Below, one piece after another: positions 39,963 through 49,500 of a stretch of DNA of 64,000 bases. Numbering within the stretch: position 1 is the first letter of the stretch; each line of letters opens with the position of its first letter. The position numbers and the translations under genes are program-made. The notes under the pieces were generated by a model. That model was not told the DNA's origin. It saw nothing but the letters and a program-made list of their open reading frames with translations, and made no database searches. The stretch is from Roseitalea porphyridii (GTDB lineage Bacteria; Pseudomonadota; Alphaproteobacteria; Rhizobiales; Rhizobiaceae). The stretch is taken from assembly GCF_004331955.1 (NCBI RefSeq), contig NZ_CP036532.1, positions 1,488,001 through 1,552,000 on the forward strand. The letters are read 5' to 3'.

Positions 39963-42241
39963 CGCTTGCCTTTCCCTCGGCCCGCGCGCTGGCTGCGCCG
40001 CGCGGGTCGCCCGCTGCGTTGTCCGCGTGTGGCCTTGTGGCGCGACTTCATCGTCTTGCCCAGATCGCGCGGATCGCTTTCCATGTCAAAGCGGATCGCG
40101 CCGGCCAGCGCCTGCACCTCGGCGAGCCGCACCTCGACCGCATCGCCCAGCCTGTAGCCCTGACCGGTGCGTTCGCCCACCATCGCGTGCAACGCCTCGT
40201 CGTGGCGATAATAGTCCTCGCCCAGCTTCGATGCGGGGATGAACCCGTCCGCGCCATAGGCGTCGAGCGTCACGAAAAGGCCCGAACCTGTCATGCCCGA
40301 CACGCGCGCGTCGAACGTCTCGCCGACGCGCCCGTCCAGATGTTCGGCGATCAGCCGGTCGACCGTGTCGCGCTCGGCATTGACCGCACGCCGTTCGGCC
40401 GACGAGATCAGCCCGGCGATCTCGCGCAGCTGGTCGAGCTCCATCTCGGGCAGTTCGTCGCCGCCGTCGCCCAGACCGAGAGCCCGGATCAGCGCGCGGT
40501 GGACGATCAGGTCCGCATAACGCCGGATCGGCGAGGTGAAATGCGCGTAGCGCTTCAGGTTCAGGCCGAAATGACCGATATTGTCCGGCGAATACTCGGC
40601 CTGGCTCTGCGAGCGCAGCACCACCCCGTGCACCAGCGGCGAGTGATCGGTGTCCTCGACCCGATCGAGGATCGCGTTGAACGCCGACGGGCGGAGCTGG
40701 GCGCCGCGCGCCAGCGGGATGTCGAGGGTCTTGAGGAATTCGCGCAGCGCCTCCTGCTTGGCGAGCGCCGGCGCGTCGTGGATGCGGAAGACCAGCGCCT
40801 GCTTCTTCTTCTCCAGCGTCTCGGCGGCGGCGACGTTCGCCTGGATCATGCATTCCTCGATCAGCTTGTGCGCGTCCAGACGCGGCGGCACGACGACCTT
40901 GTCGACCGTGCCATCCTCGCCAAGCACGATCTCGCGCTCGGGAATGTCCAGCTCCAGCGGTTCGCGGTCCTTGCGGCCCTTCAGCAGACACCGGTACGCC
41001 GCCCACAACGGCTTGAGGATGGTGTCGAGCACCGGGGCGGCGGTCTCGTCGGGCGCGCCATCGATCGCCTGCTGGGCCTGCTCGTAGGACAGCTTGGCGT
41101 GCGAGCGCATCATGATGCGGTGGAAACTGTGCGTTGTCTTGCGCCCGCTCGCGTCGAAGACCATGCGCACGGCCATCGCCGGCCGGTCCTCGTTCTCGCG
41201 CAGAGAACACAGATCGTTGGAGATGCGCTCGGGCAGCATCGGCACGACACGGTCGGGAAAATAGACCGAGTTGCCGCGCTTCTGCGCCTCCCGGTCGAGC
41301 GCCGAGCCGGGCCGCACGAAATGGGCGACATCGGCGATCGCCACCGTGACGATGTGCCCGCCGGGGTTCTTGGGATCGTCGTCGGGCGCGCCATGGACGG
41401 CGTCGTCATGGTCCTTGGCGGTCTCCGGATCGATTGTGATCAGCGGCACATCACGCCAGTCCTCGCGCGGCGGCTTGAGCTTCGGCCGTTTCGCCGCCTC
41501 GGCTTCGGCCAGAACCTCGTCGGGGAAGATGTGCGGAATGCCGTGCGCGTGGATGGCGATCATCGAGACCGCCTTTTCGCTCTTCAGCGAGCCGATCACC
41601 TCGAGCACTTTCGCTTTCGAAAGCCCATGCCGGCCCGAGCGTGTCGTCTCGACCTCGACCAGATCGCCGGGTTTCGCCCCACCCAGATCGGCCTTGTCGA
41701 CCTCCATCTCGCTCTGCTTGCGCTCGGTCGGCTCGATCCGGTAGCCGCCCTTGTCCGTGCGGCGAACGACGCCGAGCACGGCCGCCTTCTTCCTGTCGAG
41801 CCGCTTGATGACGCGGCCGGCATAGGCGCCGTCCTCGGCCTGTTCGCCGATGCGCGTGAGCACCCGGTCGCCGACGCCGGGCACGATCACCTTGGCGCGA
41901 CCCTTCTTGGGCGGCGCGATGGCGATGCGCGGAACAGCGCCGCGTTCGGTGTCCCATTCGATCGGGCGCGCCAGAAGGCCGCCGTCCGGATCGCGGCCGG
42001 TCACTTCGAGCACCATCACGGGGGGCAGGGAGCCGGGCGTTGCAAGGCGCTTTCCGCGCTTTTCGATCAGCCCCTCTTCTTCCAGTTCGCGCAGCACGTG
42101 TTTGAGCGCGACGCGCGCGCCGCCCTTCAGCCCGAAGGCGCGGGCGATGTCGCGCTTGGTGGCCTTTTGCGGATTGTCGCGCACGAAGGCGGCGATCGCC
42201 TCGCGCGATGGCGTGCCTTTGGGGCGAGCGGCCTTACTCAT
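39959..42241 (-). CDS. rnr: Ribonuclease R
   Basis: This is a 760-residue 3'-5' exoribonuclease. An N-terminal winged-helix (KRDIARAFGLKGGARVALKHVLREL) and cold-shock-type domains precede the RNB catalytic domain with its acidic cluster (TIDPETAKDHDDAV, about residue 273). An S1 domain lies near residues 640-720 and a Lys/Arg-rich tail ends the protein. It degrades structured RNA and defective tmRNA-tagged messages. The ATG overlaps the topA stop by eight nt. Confidence 0.95.
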   Translation of the reverse strand: MSKAARPKGTPSREAIAAFVRDNPQKATKRDIARAFGLKGGARVALKHVLRELEEEGLIEKRGKRLATPGSLPPVMVLEVTGRDPDGGLLARPIEWDTERGAVPRIAIAPPKKGRAKVIVPGVGDRVLTRIGEQAEDGAYAGRVIKRLDRKKAAVLGVVRRTDKGGYRIEPTERKQSEMEVDKADLGGAKPGDLVEVETTRSGRHGLSKAKVLEVIGSLKSEKAVSMIAIHAHGIPHIFPDEVLAEAEAAKRPKLKPPREDWRDVPLITIDPETAKDHDDAVHGAPDDDPKNPGGHIVTVAIADVAHFVRPGSALDREAQKRGNSVYFPDRVVPMLPERISNDLCSLRENEDRPAMAVRMVFDASGRKTTHSFHRIMMRSHAKLSYEQAQQAIDGAPDETAAPVLDTILKPLWAAYRCLLKGRKDREPLELDIPEREIVLGEDGTVDKVVVPPRLDAHKLIEECMIQANVAAAETLEKKKQALVFRIHDAPALAKQEALREFLKTLDIPLARGAQLRPSAFNAILDRVEDTDHSPLVHGVVLRSQSQAEYSPDNIGHFGLNLKRYAHFTSPIRRYADLIVHRALIRALGLGDGGDELPEMELDQLREIAGLISSAERRAVNAERDTVDRLIAEHLDGRVGETFDARVSGMTGSGLFVTLDAYGADGFIPASKLGEDYYRHDEALHAMVGERTGQGYRLGDAVEVRLAEVQALAGAIRFDMESDPRDLGKTMKSRHKATRGQRSGRPARRSQRAGRGKGKR

Positions 42242-44873
42242 CGGCCGAGGCCGAAGCGGCCGCCTTGCCCTTGCCTGTCGCCTTCTTCGGCGCCGCCTTC
42301 TTCTTGCCCGTCGCCTTTTTCTTTGCGCCGGACGGGCCCGCGACTTTCTTGCCCGCCTTTTCGGCGCGCGCGGCGATCAGTTCGACCGCTTTTGGCAGGT
42401 CGACGCTCATCGGGTCCGTGCCCTTCGGGATGGTGGCGTTGATCTTGCCATGCTTGACATAGGGCCCGTAGCGGCCGTCATGGACTGTGACCGGACCGCC
42501 CACTTGCGGATGCTCGCCAAGTTCCTTGAGCGCCGCCGCGCCGCGGCCGCGCGCGCCGCCCTTGGCCTTCTTTTCGGCGATCAGCGTGACCGCCCGGTTC
42601 AGCCCGACCGAGAAGACCTCCTCGACGCTTTCGAGGTTGGCGTAGGTGCCGTCATGCAGCACGAACGGGCCGTAGCGGCCAAGCCCGGCCGAGATCATCT
42701 TGCCGGTCTCGGGGTGGGCGCCGACGTCGCGCGGCAGCGACAGCAGCGCCAGCGCCTTTTCATGGTCGATTTCCTCGGGCTTCCAGCCCTTCGGCACGCT
42801 CGTGCGCTTGGCCTCCTTGCCTTCGCCTCGTTGCACGTACGGCCCGAACCGGCCCGTGCGCAGGGTGATCTCCTCGCCGGTGAACGGGTCCTTGCCGAGC
42901 ACCTGCGGGCCGTCGGCGAAGGCATCGGCCTCGCCATTGCCTTCCTGGCCGAGCTGGCGCGTGTAGCTGCAGTCGGGATAGTTCGAGCATCCCACGAACG
43001 AGCCGAACTTGCCCAGTTTCAGGCTGAGCTGGCCGGTGCCGCATTTGGGACAGATGCGCGGATCGGATCCGTCCTCGCGCTTTGGAAAGACCAGCGGTTC
43101 GAGCCGCTCGTTGAGCGCATCGAGCACGTTGGCGATCCGCAGTTCCTTGGTCTCGTCGACATGGGCCGAGAAATCGCGCCAGAAATCGCGCAGCACGTCC
43201 TTCCAGGCAAGCTTGCCGTCGGAGATCAGGTCGAGCTTTTCCTCAAGGTCGGCCGTGAAATCATATTCGACGTAGCGCTCGAAGAAGTCCTGCAGGAACG
43301 CCGTCACCAGCCGGCCCTTGGGTTCGGGCACCAGCGCGCGCTTGTCCAGGCGCACATAGTCGCGATCCTTGAGCGTTGAGACCGTCGCCGAATAGGTCGA
43401 CGGCCGGCCGATGCCGATCTCCTCCATCTTCTTGATCAGCGAGGCTTCGGTGAAGCGCGGCGGCGGCTCGGTGAAGTGCTGGTTCGCCTCGATCGCCTCG
43501 CGCGCGCAGGTCTCGCCCTCGGCCATCGGCGGCAGGCGATTGTCGTCGCCGTCCTCGTCATCGGCCTTCTGGTCGTCGCGGTGTTCGGTGTAGGCGGCAA
43601 AAAAGCCCTCGAAGGTGACGACCGAGCCCGTCGCGCGCAGTTCGGCGCGCTTGCCGTTGCCTTCGGCGAGGATGTCCACGGTCGTGCGTTCGAGCCGCGC
43701 CTGTTCCATCTGGCTGGCGATGCCGCGCTTCCAGATCAGATCGTAGAGCTTGAACTGTTCGTCGGTCAGCACGGAACGGATCGCATCGGGCGCCCGTGTG
43801 AAATCGGTCGGTCGCACCGCTTCGTGCGCTTCCTGCGCGTTCTTTGCCTTGGATGAATAGAAGCGGGGTTTTTCGGGCACGAACCTGCCGCCGAACCGCT
43901 CGCCGATCGCAGACCGGGCGCTGTCGATGGCCTCGGGCGCCATCTGCACGCCGTCGGTCCGCATGTAGGTGATCAGGCCGGCGGTCTCGCTGCCCAGATC
44001 GACGCCCTCGTAAAGCTTCTGGGCGATCTGCATCGTGCGCGCCGGCGCAAAGCCCAGTTTCGCCGAGGCGGCCTGCTGCAGCGTCGATGTGGTGAAGGGC
44101 GGCGGCGGATTGCGCTTGACCGGCTTGGCCTCGACGTTTGCGACCTTGAAGCTGGCCGCCTCCAGCATCGCCTTTATGGCGCCGGCCGTGTCGCCGTCCT
44201 TGACGCCCATCTTGGTCAGCTTCTTGCCGTCGAACCCGGTCAGCCGGGCGGTGAAGGACGCCTCGGCCGCCGTCTTCAGCTGCGCCAGGATGGACCAGTA
44301 TTCCTCGGGCTTGAACTGCTCGATCTCGGTTTCGCGGTCGCAGACGAGACGCAGCGCGACCGACTGGACGCGGCCGGCCGAACGGGCGCCGGGCAGCTTG
44401 CGCCAGAGGACGGGCGACAGGGTGAAGCCGACCAGATAGTCGAGCGCCCGGCGCGCCAGATAGGCGTCGACCAGCGGGCCGTCGATGTCGCGCGGATGGG
44501 CGATGGCGTCGAGAACCGCGTTCTTCGTGATCGCGTTGAAGACGACGCGCTTGACCGGCTTGTCCTTCAGCGCCTTCTTCTTGTTGAGCACTTCCAGCAC
44601 ATGCCAGGAAATCGCCTCGCCCTCGCGATCGGGGTCGGTGGCGAGAATGAGCCCGTCGGCCGCCTTGACCGCCGAGGCGATCTCGTTCAGCCGCTTGTTG
44701 GAGGCGGTGTCGACCTGCCAGGACATGGCGAAGTCGTCCTCGGGCTTGACCGAGCCATCCTTGGCGGGCAGATCACGGACATGGCCGAACGAGGCCAGGA
44801 CCTTGTAGCCCGACCCCAGATATTTGTTGATGGTTTTCGCCTTGGCTGGCGATTCGACGACAACGACTTCCAT
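42234..44873 (-). CDS. topA: DNA topoisomerase I
   Basis: This 879-residue type IA topoisomerase relaxes negative supercoils. The Toprim acidic motifs (E7, and ATDPDREGE at 78-86) and the active-site Y303 in ITYMRTDG are intact. One Cys4 zinc finger (CPKC ... CSNYPDC) follows, then several GRFGPYV / GRYGPFV repeats and a Lys/Ala tail. ATG 44873 is chosen over 44903 since MEVVVVESPAKAKTI is the normal N-terminus. Confidence 0.96.
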   Translation of the reverse strand: MEVVVVESPAKAKTINKYLGSGYKVLASFGHVRDLPAKDGSVKPEDDFAMSWQVDTASNKRLNEIASAVKAADGLILATDPDREGEAISWHVLEVLNKKKALKDKPVKRVVFNAITKNAVLDAIAHPRDIDGPLVDAYLARRALDYLVGFTLSPVLWRKLPGARSAGRVQSVALRLVCDRETEIEQFKPEEYWSILAQLKTAAEASFTARLTGFDGKKLTKMGVKDGDTAGAIKAMLEAASFKVANVEAKPVKRNPPPPFTTSTLQQAASAKLGFAPARTMQIAQKLYEGVDLGSETAGLITYMRTDGVQMAPEAIDSARSAIGERFGGRFVPEKPRFYSSKAKNAQEAHEAVRPTDFTRAPDAIRSVLTDEQFKLYDLIWKRGIASQMEQARLERTTVDILAEGNGKRAELRATGSVVTFEGFFAAYTEHRDDQKADDEDGDDNRLPPMAEGETCAREAIEANQHFTEPPPRFTEASLIKKMEEIGIGRPSTYSATVSTLKDRDYVRLDKRALVPEPKGRLVTAFLQDFFERYVEYDFTADLEEKLDLISDGKLAWKDVLRDFWRDFSAHVDETKELRIANVLDALNERLEPLVFPKREDGSDPRICPKCGTGQLSLKLGKFGSFVGCSNYPDCSYTRQLGQEGNGEADAFADGPQVLGKDPFTGEEITLRTGRFGPYVQRGEGKEAKRTSVPKGWKPEEIDHEKALALLSLPRDVGAHPETGKMISAGLGRYGPFVLHDGTYANLESVEEVFSVGLNRAVTLIAEKKAKGGARGRGAAALKELGEHPQVGGPVTVHDGRYGPYVKHGKINATIPKGTDPMSVDLPKAVELIAARAEKAGKKVAGPSGAKKKATGKKKAAPKKATGKGKAAASASADE

Positions 44874-45111
44874 GAACGACCTGCAAACAGGCGCCTTCTG
44901 CACGGCGCGGCGGCACGGACATGGCCGCGCTGTGCCGTCCGGTCAAGGCCCGACCGGCGCATTTGTGCCCGTCCGCAGGTCATTGCGCGCCCTTCGGAGC
45001 ACACCTTAAGCGTGCAGTTAATGGCGTGTTCGGCTTGAATTACAACCAGAGGTAACATAGTCTGCCATTGTTGCGACATGCTACGCGATGTCGTCGGGTG
45101 AGGAATGAGTC

Positions 45112-45315
45112 GTGTCAGATGTGACCAGTCCATCGCGGATGGACAATATCCGCTATATTCAGGCCATGCTTGGCGAATTGCGCACCATGGCCGAGGCCGA
45201 GCGCAGCGATCTCCTGACCTACATGATCGAGATGGCATATATCGAAGCCAGCGACATCGTGCGCGGCGAACGTCCGTTACGGGTCTCCGAGCAGAAGCGA
45301 AACTCGATTGCCTGA
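45112..45315 (+). CDS. Small conserved-looking protein between topA and dprA, unknown function
   Basis: This 67-residue frame starts at GTG 45112 behind GAGGAATGAG. It encodes a helical protein (MDNIRYIQAMLGELRTMAEAERSDLL; YMIEMAYIEASDIV), acidic in the middle and basic at the end. Similar short proteins are recalled in rhizobia, but no function is assigned. Its 3' end overlaps the dprA 3' end by 39 nt on the opposite strand. It is the only plus-strand gene between pleD and aidB, with a possible promoter TTGAAT/CATAGT about 50 nt upstream. Confidence 0.6.
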   Translation: MSDVTSPSRMDNIRYIQAMLGELRTMAEAERSDLLTYMIEMAYIEASDIVRGERPLRVSEQKRNSIA

Positions 45316-46443
45316 ATGACGCTCGATGCGACCGGCAAGGTCGAGTTCGATGATGATCAGCGCCATCTGCGCCGGGCCGACACCGGCCTCCGCGATCAGA
45401 TCGTCGACCGGCACAGGCGCGGGACCCAGAAGCGCGATCACGCGCTCTCGCGCATCGTCGCCGGGGGGTGGCTCGCCGGGTGAAGGCATGTCGATCGGTG
45501 GCGGAGGCGGCTGATAGAGGCCCGCCTCGGGGTCGAGCGGCGCGATCGCCTCGACGATGTCGTCGACCGAACGCACCAGCGTCGCGCCGTCGCGGATCAG
45601 CGTGTTGGTGCCGTGCGCGCGCGGATCGAGCGGCGAGCCCGGCACGGCAAGGACGAGCCGGCCCAGTTCGCCGGCCAGCCGTGCCGAGGTCAGCGAGCCG
45701 GATCGCGCGGCGGCCTCGACCACCACGAGCGCGATCGACAGCCCTGCTATGATCCGGTTTCGGCGCGGAAAGTCCTTTGAGCGCGGCTGCCAGCCGAACG
45801 GTTTTTCGGTGATCGAGCAGCTCGGCCCCCCGGTCTCGATTCGTTCGAGAAGCGGCACGTTCTCAGGCGGGTAGGGGCGGTCCGGGCCGCCGGCGAGCAC
45901 GGCGATGGTTCCGGTCTCCAGCGCTGCTTCGTGCGCGGCCGCGTCGATGCCGCGCGCAAGGCCCGAGGCGACCGCGTAGCCGGCCTCTCCGAGACCGGCG
46001 GCGAGGCGCCGCGCCATCGTCAGCCCGGCCATCGAGGCGTTGCGCGAGCCGACGATCGCCACGCACGGCTGTCCCAGAACGGCGGCATCACCCTTGACCG
46101 TCACCAACGGCGGCGCCTGGTCGGACAGGCGCAGAAGCGGCGGATAGTCCGGCTCGCCGATGCCGATCAGGCGCGCCCCGTGCCGCGCGATCGCGGCCAG
46201 TTCGGCTTCGGCCTCGTCTTCGGAGGGGATGTGCGGATGACGCTGGCGCCCGCCGCGCGTTGCCAGCGTCGGCAGCATGGAAAGCGCGTTCTCGGCCGAG
46301 CCGCAATGGTTGATCAGGTCGCGGAAGGTCGCCGGGCCGACATTGTCCGTCCGCCAAAGGCGCAGCCAGGCGATCCGCTGCCTGTCGGACAGTTCGAACC
46401 GGATCGGGTCGGCTTCGGTATCGGCCTGCTCGCCTTCCGGCAA
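45277..46443 (-). CDS. dprA: DNA processing protein DprA
   Basis: This 388-residue DprA/Smf protein loads RecA onto incoming single-stranded DNA in natural transformation. The Rossmann core is visible as VAIVGSRNASMAGLTMARRLA, VASGLARGIDAAAHEAAL and FPRRNRIIAGLS. An N-terminal SAM-like part and a C-terminal winged-helix domain flank it. Start TTG 46443 is inferred because GGGGGAG lies six nt upstream and no ATG fits; the reading frame is open further upstream inside plsY. dprA follows plsY by 13 nt in the pyrBC-plsY-dprA string. Confidence 0.9.
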   Translation of the reverse strand: MPEGEQADTEADPIRFELSDRQRIAWLRLWRTDNVGPATFRDLINHCGSAENALSMLPTLATRGGRQRHPHIPSEDEAEAELAAIARHGARLIGIGEPDYPPLLRLSDQAPPLVTVKGDAAVLGQPCVAIVGSRNASMAGLTMARRLAAGLGEAGYAVASGLARGIDAAAHEAALETGTIAVLAGGPDRPYPPENVPLLERIETGGPSCSITEKPFGWQPRSKDFPRRNRIIAGLSIALVVVEAAARSGSLTSARLAGELGRLVLAVPGSPLDPRAHGTNTLIRDGATLVRSVDDIVEAIAPLDPEAGLYQPPPPPIDMPSPGEPPPGDDARERVIALLGPAPVPVDDLIAEAGVGPAQMALIIIELDLAGRIERHSGNRVSLLLGDP

Positions 46444-46456
46444 TGCGTCTCCCCCG

Positions 46457-47065
46457 TCACCCCTTCTGGCCGATCCGGCTTTCGGTGCCGGCGCGCAGCC
46501 TTGCGATGTTCGTGCGATGCTTGAAGACCACAAGCGCCGTCAGCAGAACGTATAGCCAGCCGAGCGCGGTCTGGCCAACAAGGAACAGGGTCAGGGTCGT
46601 CACCGCGACGCCGACGAGCGCCGCAAGCGATGAATAGCGGGTGGCGAACGCGGTCACCAGCCAGCCGACCGCGAACGGCAGCAGCACGGTCCATGAATAG
46701 CCCAGCGAGATGCCGGCGAAGGTGGCAACGCCCTTGCCGCCGCGAAAGCCCAGCCAGACTGGGTAGAGATGGCCGACGAACGCGCCAAGGCCGGCCGCGA
46801 GCGCGGCCTCCAGGCCGAACGCCTTGCCGATCACGACGGGGACGAGCCCCTTGAGCGCGTCGAGCAGCAGCGTGAGAGCGGCCAGCCATTTGTTGCCGGT
46901 GCGCAGCACGTTGGTCGCGCCGATATTGCCCGATCCGATCGACCGGATATCGCCGAGCCCGGCCGCGCGCGTCAGCAGCAGGCCGAACGGGATCGACCCG
47001 CTCAGATAGCCGCCAGCGAGCGCGACGAGGATCGCAAAGATGCTCCAGTCCGTGGCCAGTTCCAT
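46457..47065 (-). CDS. plsY: Glycerol-3-phosphate acyltransferase PlsY
   Basis: This 202-residue integral membrane enzyme with about five to seven helices transfers acyl groups from acyl-phosphate to glycerol-3-phosphate. Conserved motifs are [50 protein letters not shown] and the loop near the C-terminus ([19 protein letters not shown]). It lies 18 nt after the pyrC-like gene. Confidence 0.95.
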   Translation of the reverse strand: MELATDWSIFAILVALAGGYLSGSIPFGLLLTRAAGLGDIRSIGSGNIGATNVLRTGNKWLAALTLLLDALKGLVPVVIGKAFGLEAALAAGLGAFVGHLYPVWLGFRGGKGVATFAGISLGYSWTVLLPFAVGWLVTAFATRYSSLAALVGVAVTTLTLFLVGQTALGWLYVLLTALVVFKHRTNIARLRAGTESRIGQKG

Positions 47066-47083
47066 GATCGCCTCCCGTGCCGA

Positions 47084-48385
47084 CTATGCGGCAAACACGG
47101 TACGGCCGCCAACCACCGTGCGCACCGGCCTGCCCGAAAAGCGCGCCCCGTCGAACGGCGTGTTCTTGGACAGCGATTTCAGATCGGCCGGATCGAGCAC
47201 GAAGGGCGCGTCGAGATCGACCAGCGCGAAATCGGCGGGCGCGCCGGGCGCGAGCGTGCCTGCATCCAGGCCAAGGCGCCGGGCCGGCGCCGTGCTCATC
47301 GCCTCGATCAGGCGCATGAGCGGCACCTCGTCCGAGTGGTAGAGGCGCAGCGCCGCGCTCAGCATCGTCTCGAGCCCGACCGCGCCGTCCTCGGCCTCGG
47401 CGAAGGGCAGGCGCTTGGTGTCCACGTCCTGCGGGTCGTGGTCGGAGCAGATGATGTCGAGCGTGCCGTCGCGCAGGGCCTCGACCATGGCGAGCCGGTC
47501 GTCCTCGTGGCGCAGCGGCGGCGCCAGCTTGAAGAACGTGCGGTACTCGCCGACATCGTTCTCGTTCAGCGACAGATGGTTGACCGACGCGCCGGCGGTG
47601 ACATCGAGCCGTTCGCCCTTGGCCGCGCGGACAGCGTCGGCCGACATGGCGCAGGAGATCTTGGCGGCGTGATAGGCAGCGCCCGTCAGCCGCGCCAGGC
47701 GCAGATCGCGTTCGAGCGGCAAGAGTTCGGCCTCGCGCGGGATGCCGGGCAGACCGAGCAGGCTCGCGAAGAGCCCCTCGTTCATGACGCCGCGCCCGAT
47801 CAGTTCGTCATCGGCGGTATGGTGGGCGATCACCGCGCCGAAATCGCGCGCGTACGTCATCGCGCGGCGCATCACGGCGGCGTTGGCGATCGTCGCGCGC
47901 CCGTCGGTGAACATGACCGCGCCCGCCGCCTTCAGATTGCCGATCTCGGTCATCTCGGCGCCGGCAAGCCCGACCGTGATCGCGGCCGCCGGATGGACGC
48001 GGACCGTGCCGGTCTCGCGCGCGGTGCGCAGCACGAACTCGACCAGCGCCACATCATCGATCACCGGATGGGTGTCGGGCATCATGACGATCGAGGTCAC
48101 GCCGCCCGCAGCCGCCGCCTCGCAGGCCGAGGCGATCGTCTCGCGGTGCTCGCCGCCCGGTTCCTCGACATGCACCCGCATATCGACCAGGCCGGGGATC
48201 AGCGTCAGGCCGGCGCAATCGATGGTCGTCGCACCCTCCGGCATGCCCTGATTGCGCGCACCCGCGCCGCAGGCTGCGATCACGCCATCGGTGACGATCA
48301 GCGTACCGGTCTCGTCGATGCCGCGCGATGGATCGACGATGCGCGCGTTCTGGTAGACCTCGGTACCGGAAGCGGGGGCCATCAT
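47084..48385 (-). CDS. pyrC: Dihydroorotase-like protein (probably non-catalytic, PyrX type)
   Basis: This 433-residue amidohydrolase is of type I dihydroorotase length. In active enzymes the first metal motif is HxH in D-x-H-x-H-x-R-E-P-G. Here the stretch reads [10 protein letters not shown], so the first His is Arg and the substrate-binding Arg is Glu. Later His (AHH, VNHLSL) and Asp (SDHDP) positions remain. Such proteins next to pyrB, as in Pseudomonas PyrC', hold aspartate carbamoyltransferase in its dodecamer without dihydroorotase activity; a second, active dihydroorotase would be encoded elsewhere. ATG 48385 overlaps the pyrB stop as ATGA. Confidence 0.88.
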   Translation of the reverse strand: MMAPASGTEVYQNARIVDPSRGIDETGTLIVTDGVIAACGAGARNQGMPEGATTIDCAGLTLIPGLVDMRVHVEEPGGEHRETIASACEAAAAGGVTSIVMMPDTHPVIDDVALVEFVLRTARETGTVRVHPAAAITVGLAGAEMTEIGNLKAAGAVMFTDGRATIANAAVMRRAMTYARDFGAVIAHHTADDELIGRGVMNEGLFASLLGLPGIPREAELLPLERDLRLARLTGAAYHAAKISCAMSADAVRAAKGERLDVTAGASVNHLSLNENDVGEYRTFFKLAPPLRHEDDRLAMVEALRDGTLDIICSDHDPQDVDTKRLPFAEAEDGAVGLETMLSAALRLYHSDEVPLMRLIEAMSTAPARRLGLDAGTLAPGAPADFALVDLDAPFVLDPADLKSLSKNTPFDGARFSGRPVRTVVGGRTVFAA

Positions 48386-49341
48386 GTCGGCGTCTCCGGC
48401 TTGCGCGGGTCGAGCAGCGCTTCCATCACCGCCATGCGCACGGCCACGCCCATCTCGACCTGCTCCTCGATCACCGATTGCGGCCCGTCGGCGATCTCCG
48501 AGGCGATCTCGACGCCCCGGTTCATCGGCCCCGGATGCATGACCAGGCAATCGGGCCGGGCATGGGCGAGCGTCGGCGCATCGAGCCCGTAATGGCGGAA
48601 ATATTCGCGCACCGAGGGCACGAACGCGCCGGCCTTGCGCTCGCGCTGCAGACGCAGCATCATGACCACATCGGCATCCCTGATCCCGTCGGCCATGCGC
48701 ACATGGTGCTCGGCGCCCATCTCGGCGATGCCCACTGGCATCAGCGTCGACGGACCGACCGCGCGCACCCGTGCGCCCATCGTGTTCAGCAGGATGATGT
48801 TCGAGCGCGCCACGCGGCTGTGCAGGATGTCGCCGCAGATCGCCACCGTCAGCCCGTCGAGCCGACCCTTGTGGCGCCGGATCGTCAGCGCATCGAGCAG
48901 CGCCTGGGTGGGGTGTTCGTGCGCGCCGTCGCCGGCATTGATCACCGAGCAGGCGACCTTGCGCGCCAGAAGGGCGGCCGCGCCCGCCGCGCCATGCCGG
49001 ATCACCAGAATGTCGGGGTGCATGGCGTTCAGCGTCATCGCCGTATCGATCAGCGTCTCGCCCTTCTTCACCGACGAGGAGGCGACCGCCATGTTCATCA
49101 CGTCCGCGCCGAGGCGCTTGCCGGCCAGTTCGAACGAGGCCTGGGTGCGGGTCGACGCCTCGAAGAACAGGTTGATCTGGGTGAGGCCGCGCAGCGTCGC
49201 CCGCTTCTTGTCGCGCTGGCGCGAAACGTCCACGGCGCGGTCAGCCCGGTCGAGCAGGGTTTCGATGTCCGGATAGTTCAGCCCTGCCATGCCCAGAAGG
49301 TGCCGGCGGGCGAAGATCGGAAGGTCTTGCGGGCTGTCCAT
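48382..49341 (-). CDS. pyrB: Aspartate carbamoyltransferase catalytic subunit
   Basis: This 319-residue enzyme makes carbamoyl aspartate in pyrimidine synthesis. Carbamoyl-phosphate binding [13 protein letters not shown], the [12 protein letters not shown] loop and the C-terminal [16 protein letters not shown] are present. It is translationally coupled to the dihydroorotase-like gene by a four-base overlap. No pyrI is near, fitting the class in which PyrB pairs with a DHOase-like partner. Confidence 0.96.
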   Translation of the reverse strand: MDSPQDLPIFARRHLLGMAGLNYPDIETLLDRADRAVDVSRQRDKKRATLRGLTQINLFFEASTRTQASFELAGKRLGADVMNMAVASSSVKKGETLIDTAMTLNAMHPDILVIRHGAAGAAALLARKVACSVINAGDGAHEHPTQALLDALTIRRHKGRLDGLTVAICGDILHSRVARSNIILLNTMGARVRAVGPSTLMPVGIAEMGAEHHVRMADGIRDADVVMMLRLQRERKAGAFVPSVREYFRHYGLDAPTLAHARPDCLVMHPGPMNRGVEIASEIADGPQSVIEEQVEMGVAVRMAVMEALLDPRKPETPT

Positions 49342-49500
49342 GCTGAATGGGTCGCATAAGCGCTATCGCACCGGCCCGCAAGCGGTCCGCCGACCGGTCG
49401 ACAGGTTTTTGCCGCCATCGGACACGGGCCATTCGCAGCGCGCGGCGCTTGGGTTAGGTTTGGCCTGCAGCGCCAGAATCAAAGGGTCCGGGAACCGACA

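Noticed and set aside
45006-45021. TTAA-GCGTGCAG-TTAA as a CtrA site before the topA/small-gene interval
   Set aside because: CtrA needs TTAA-N7-TTAA; the spacing here is eight bases.
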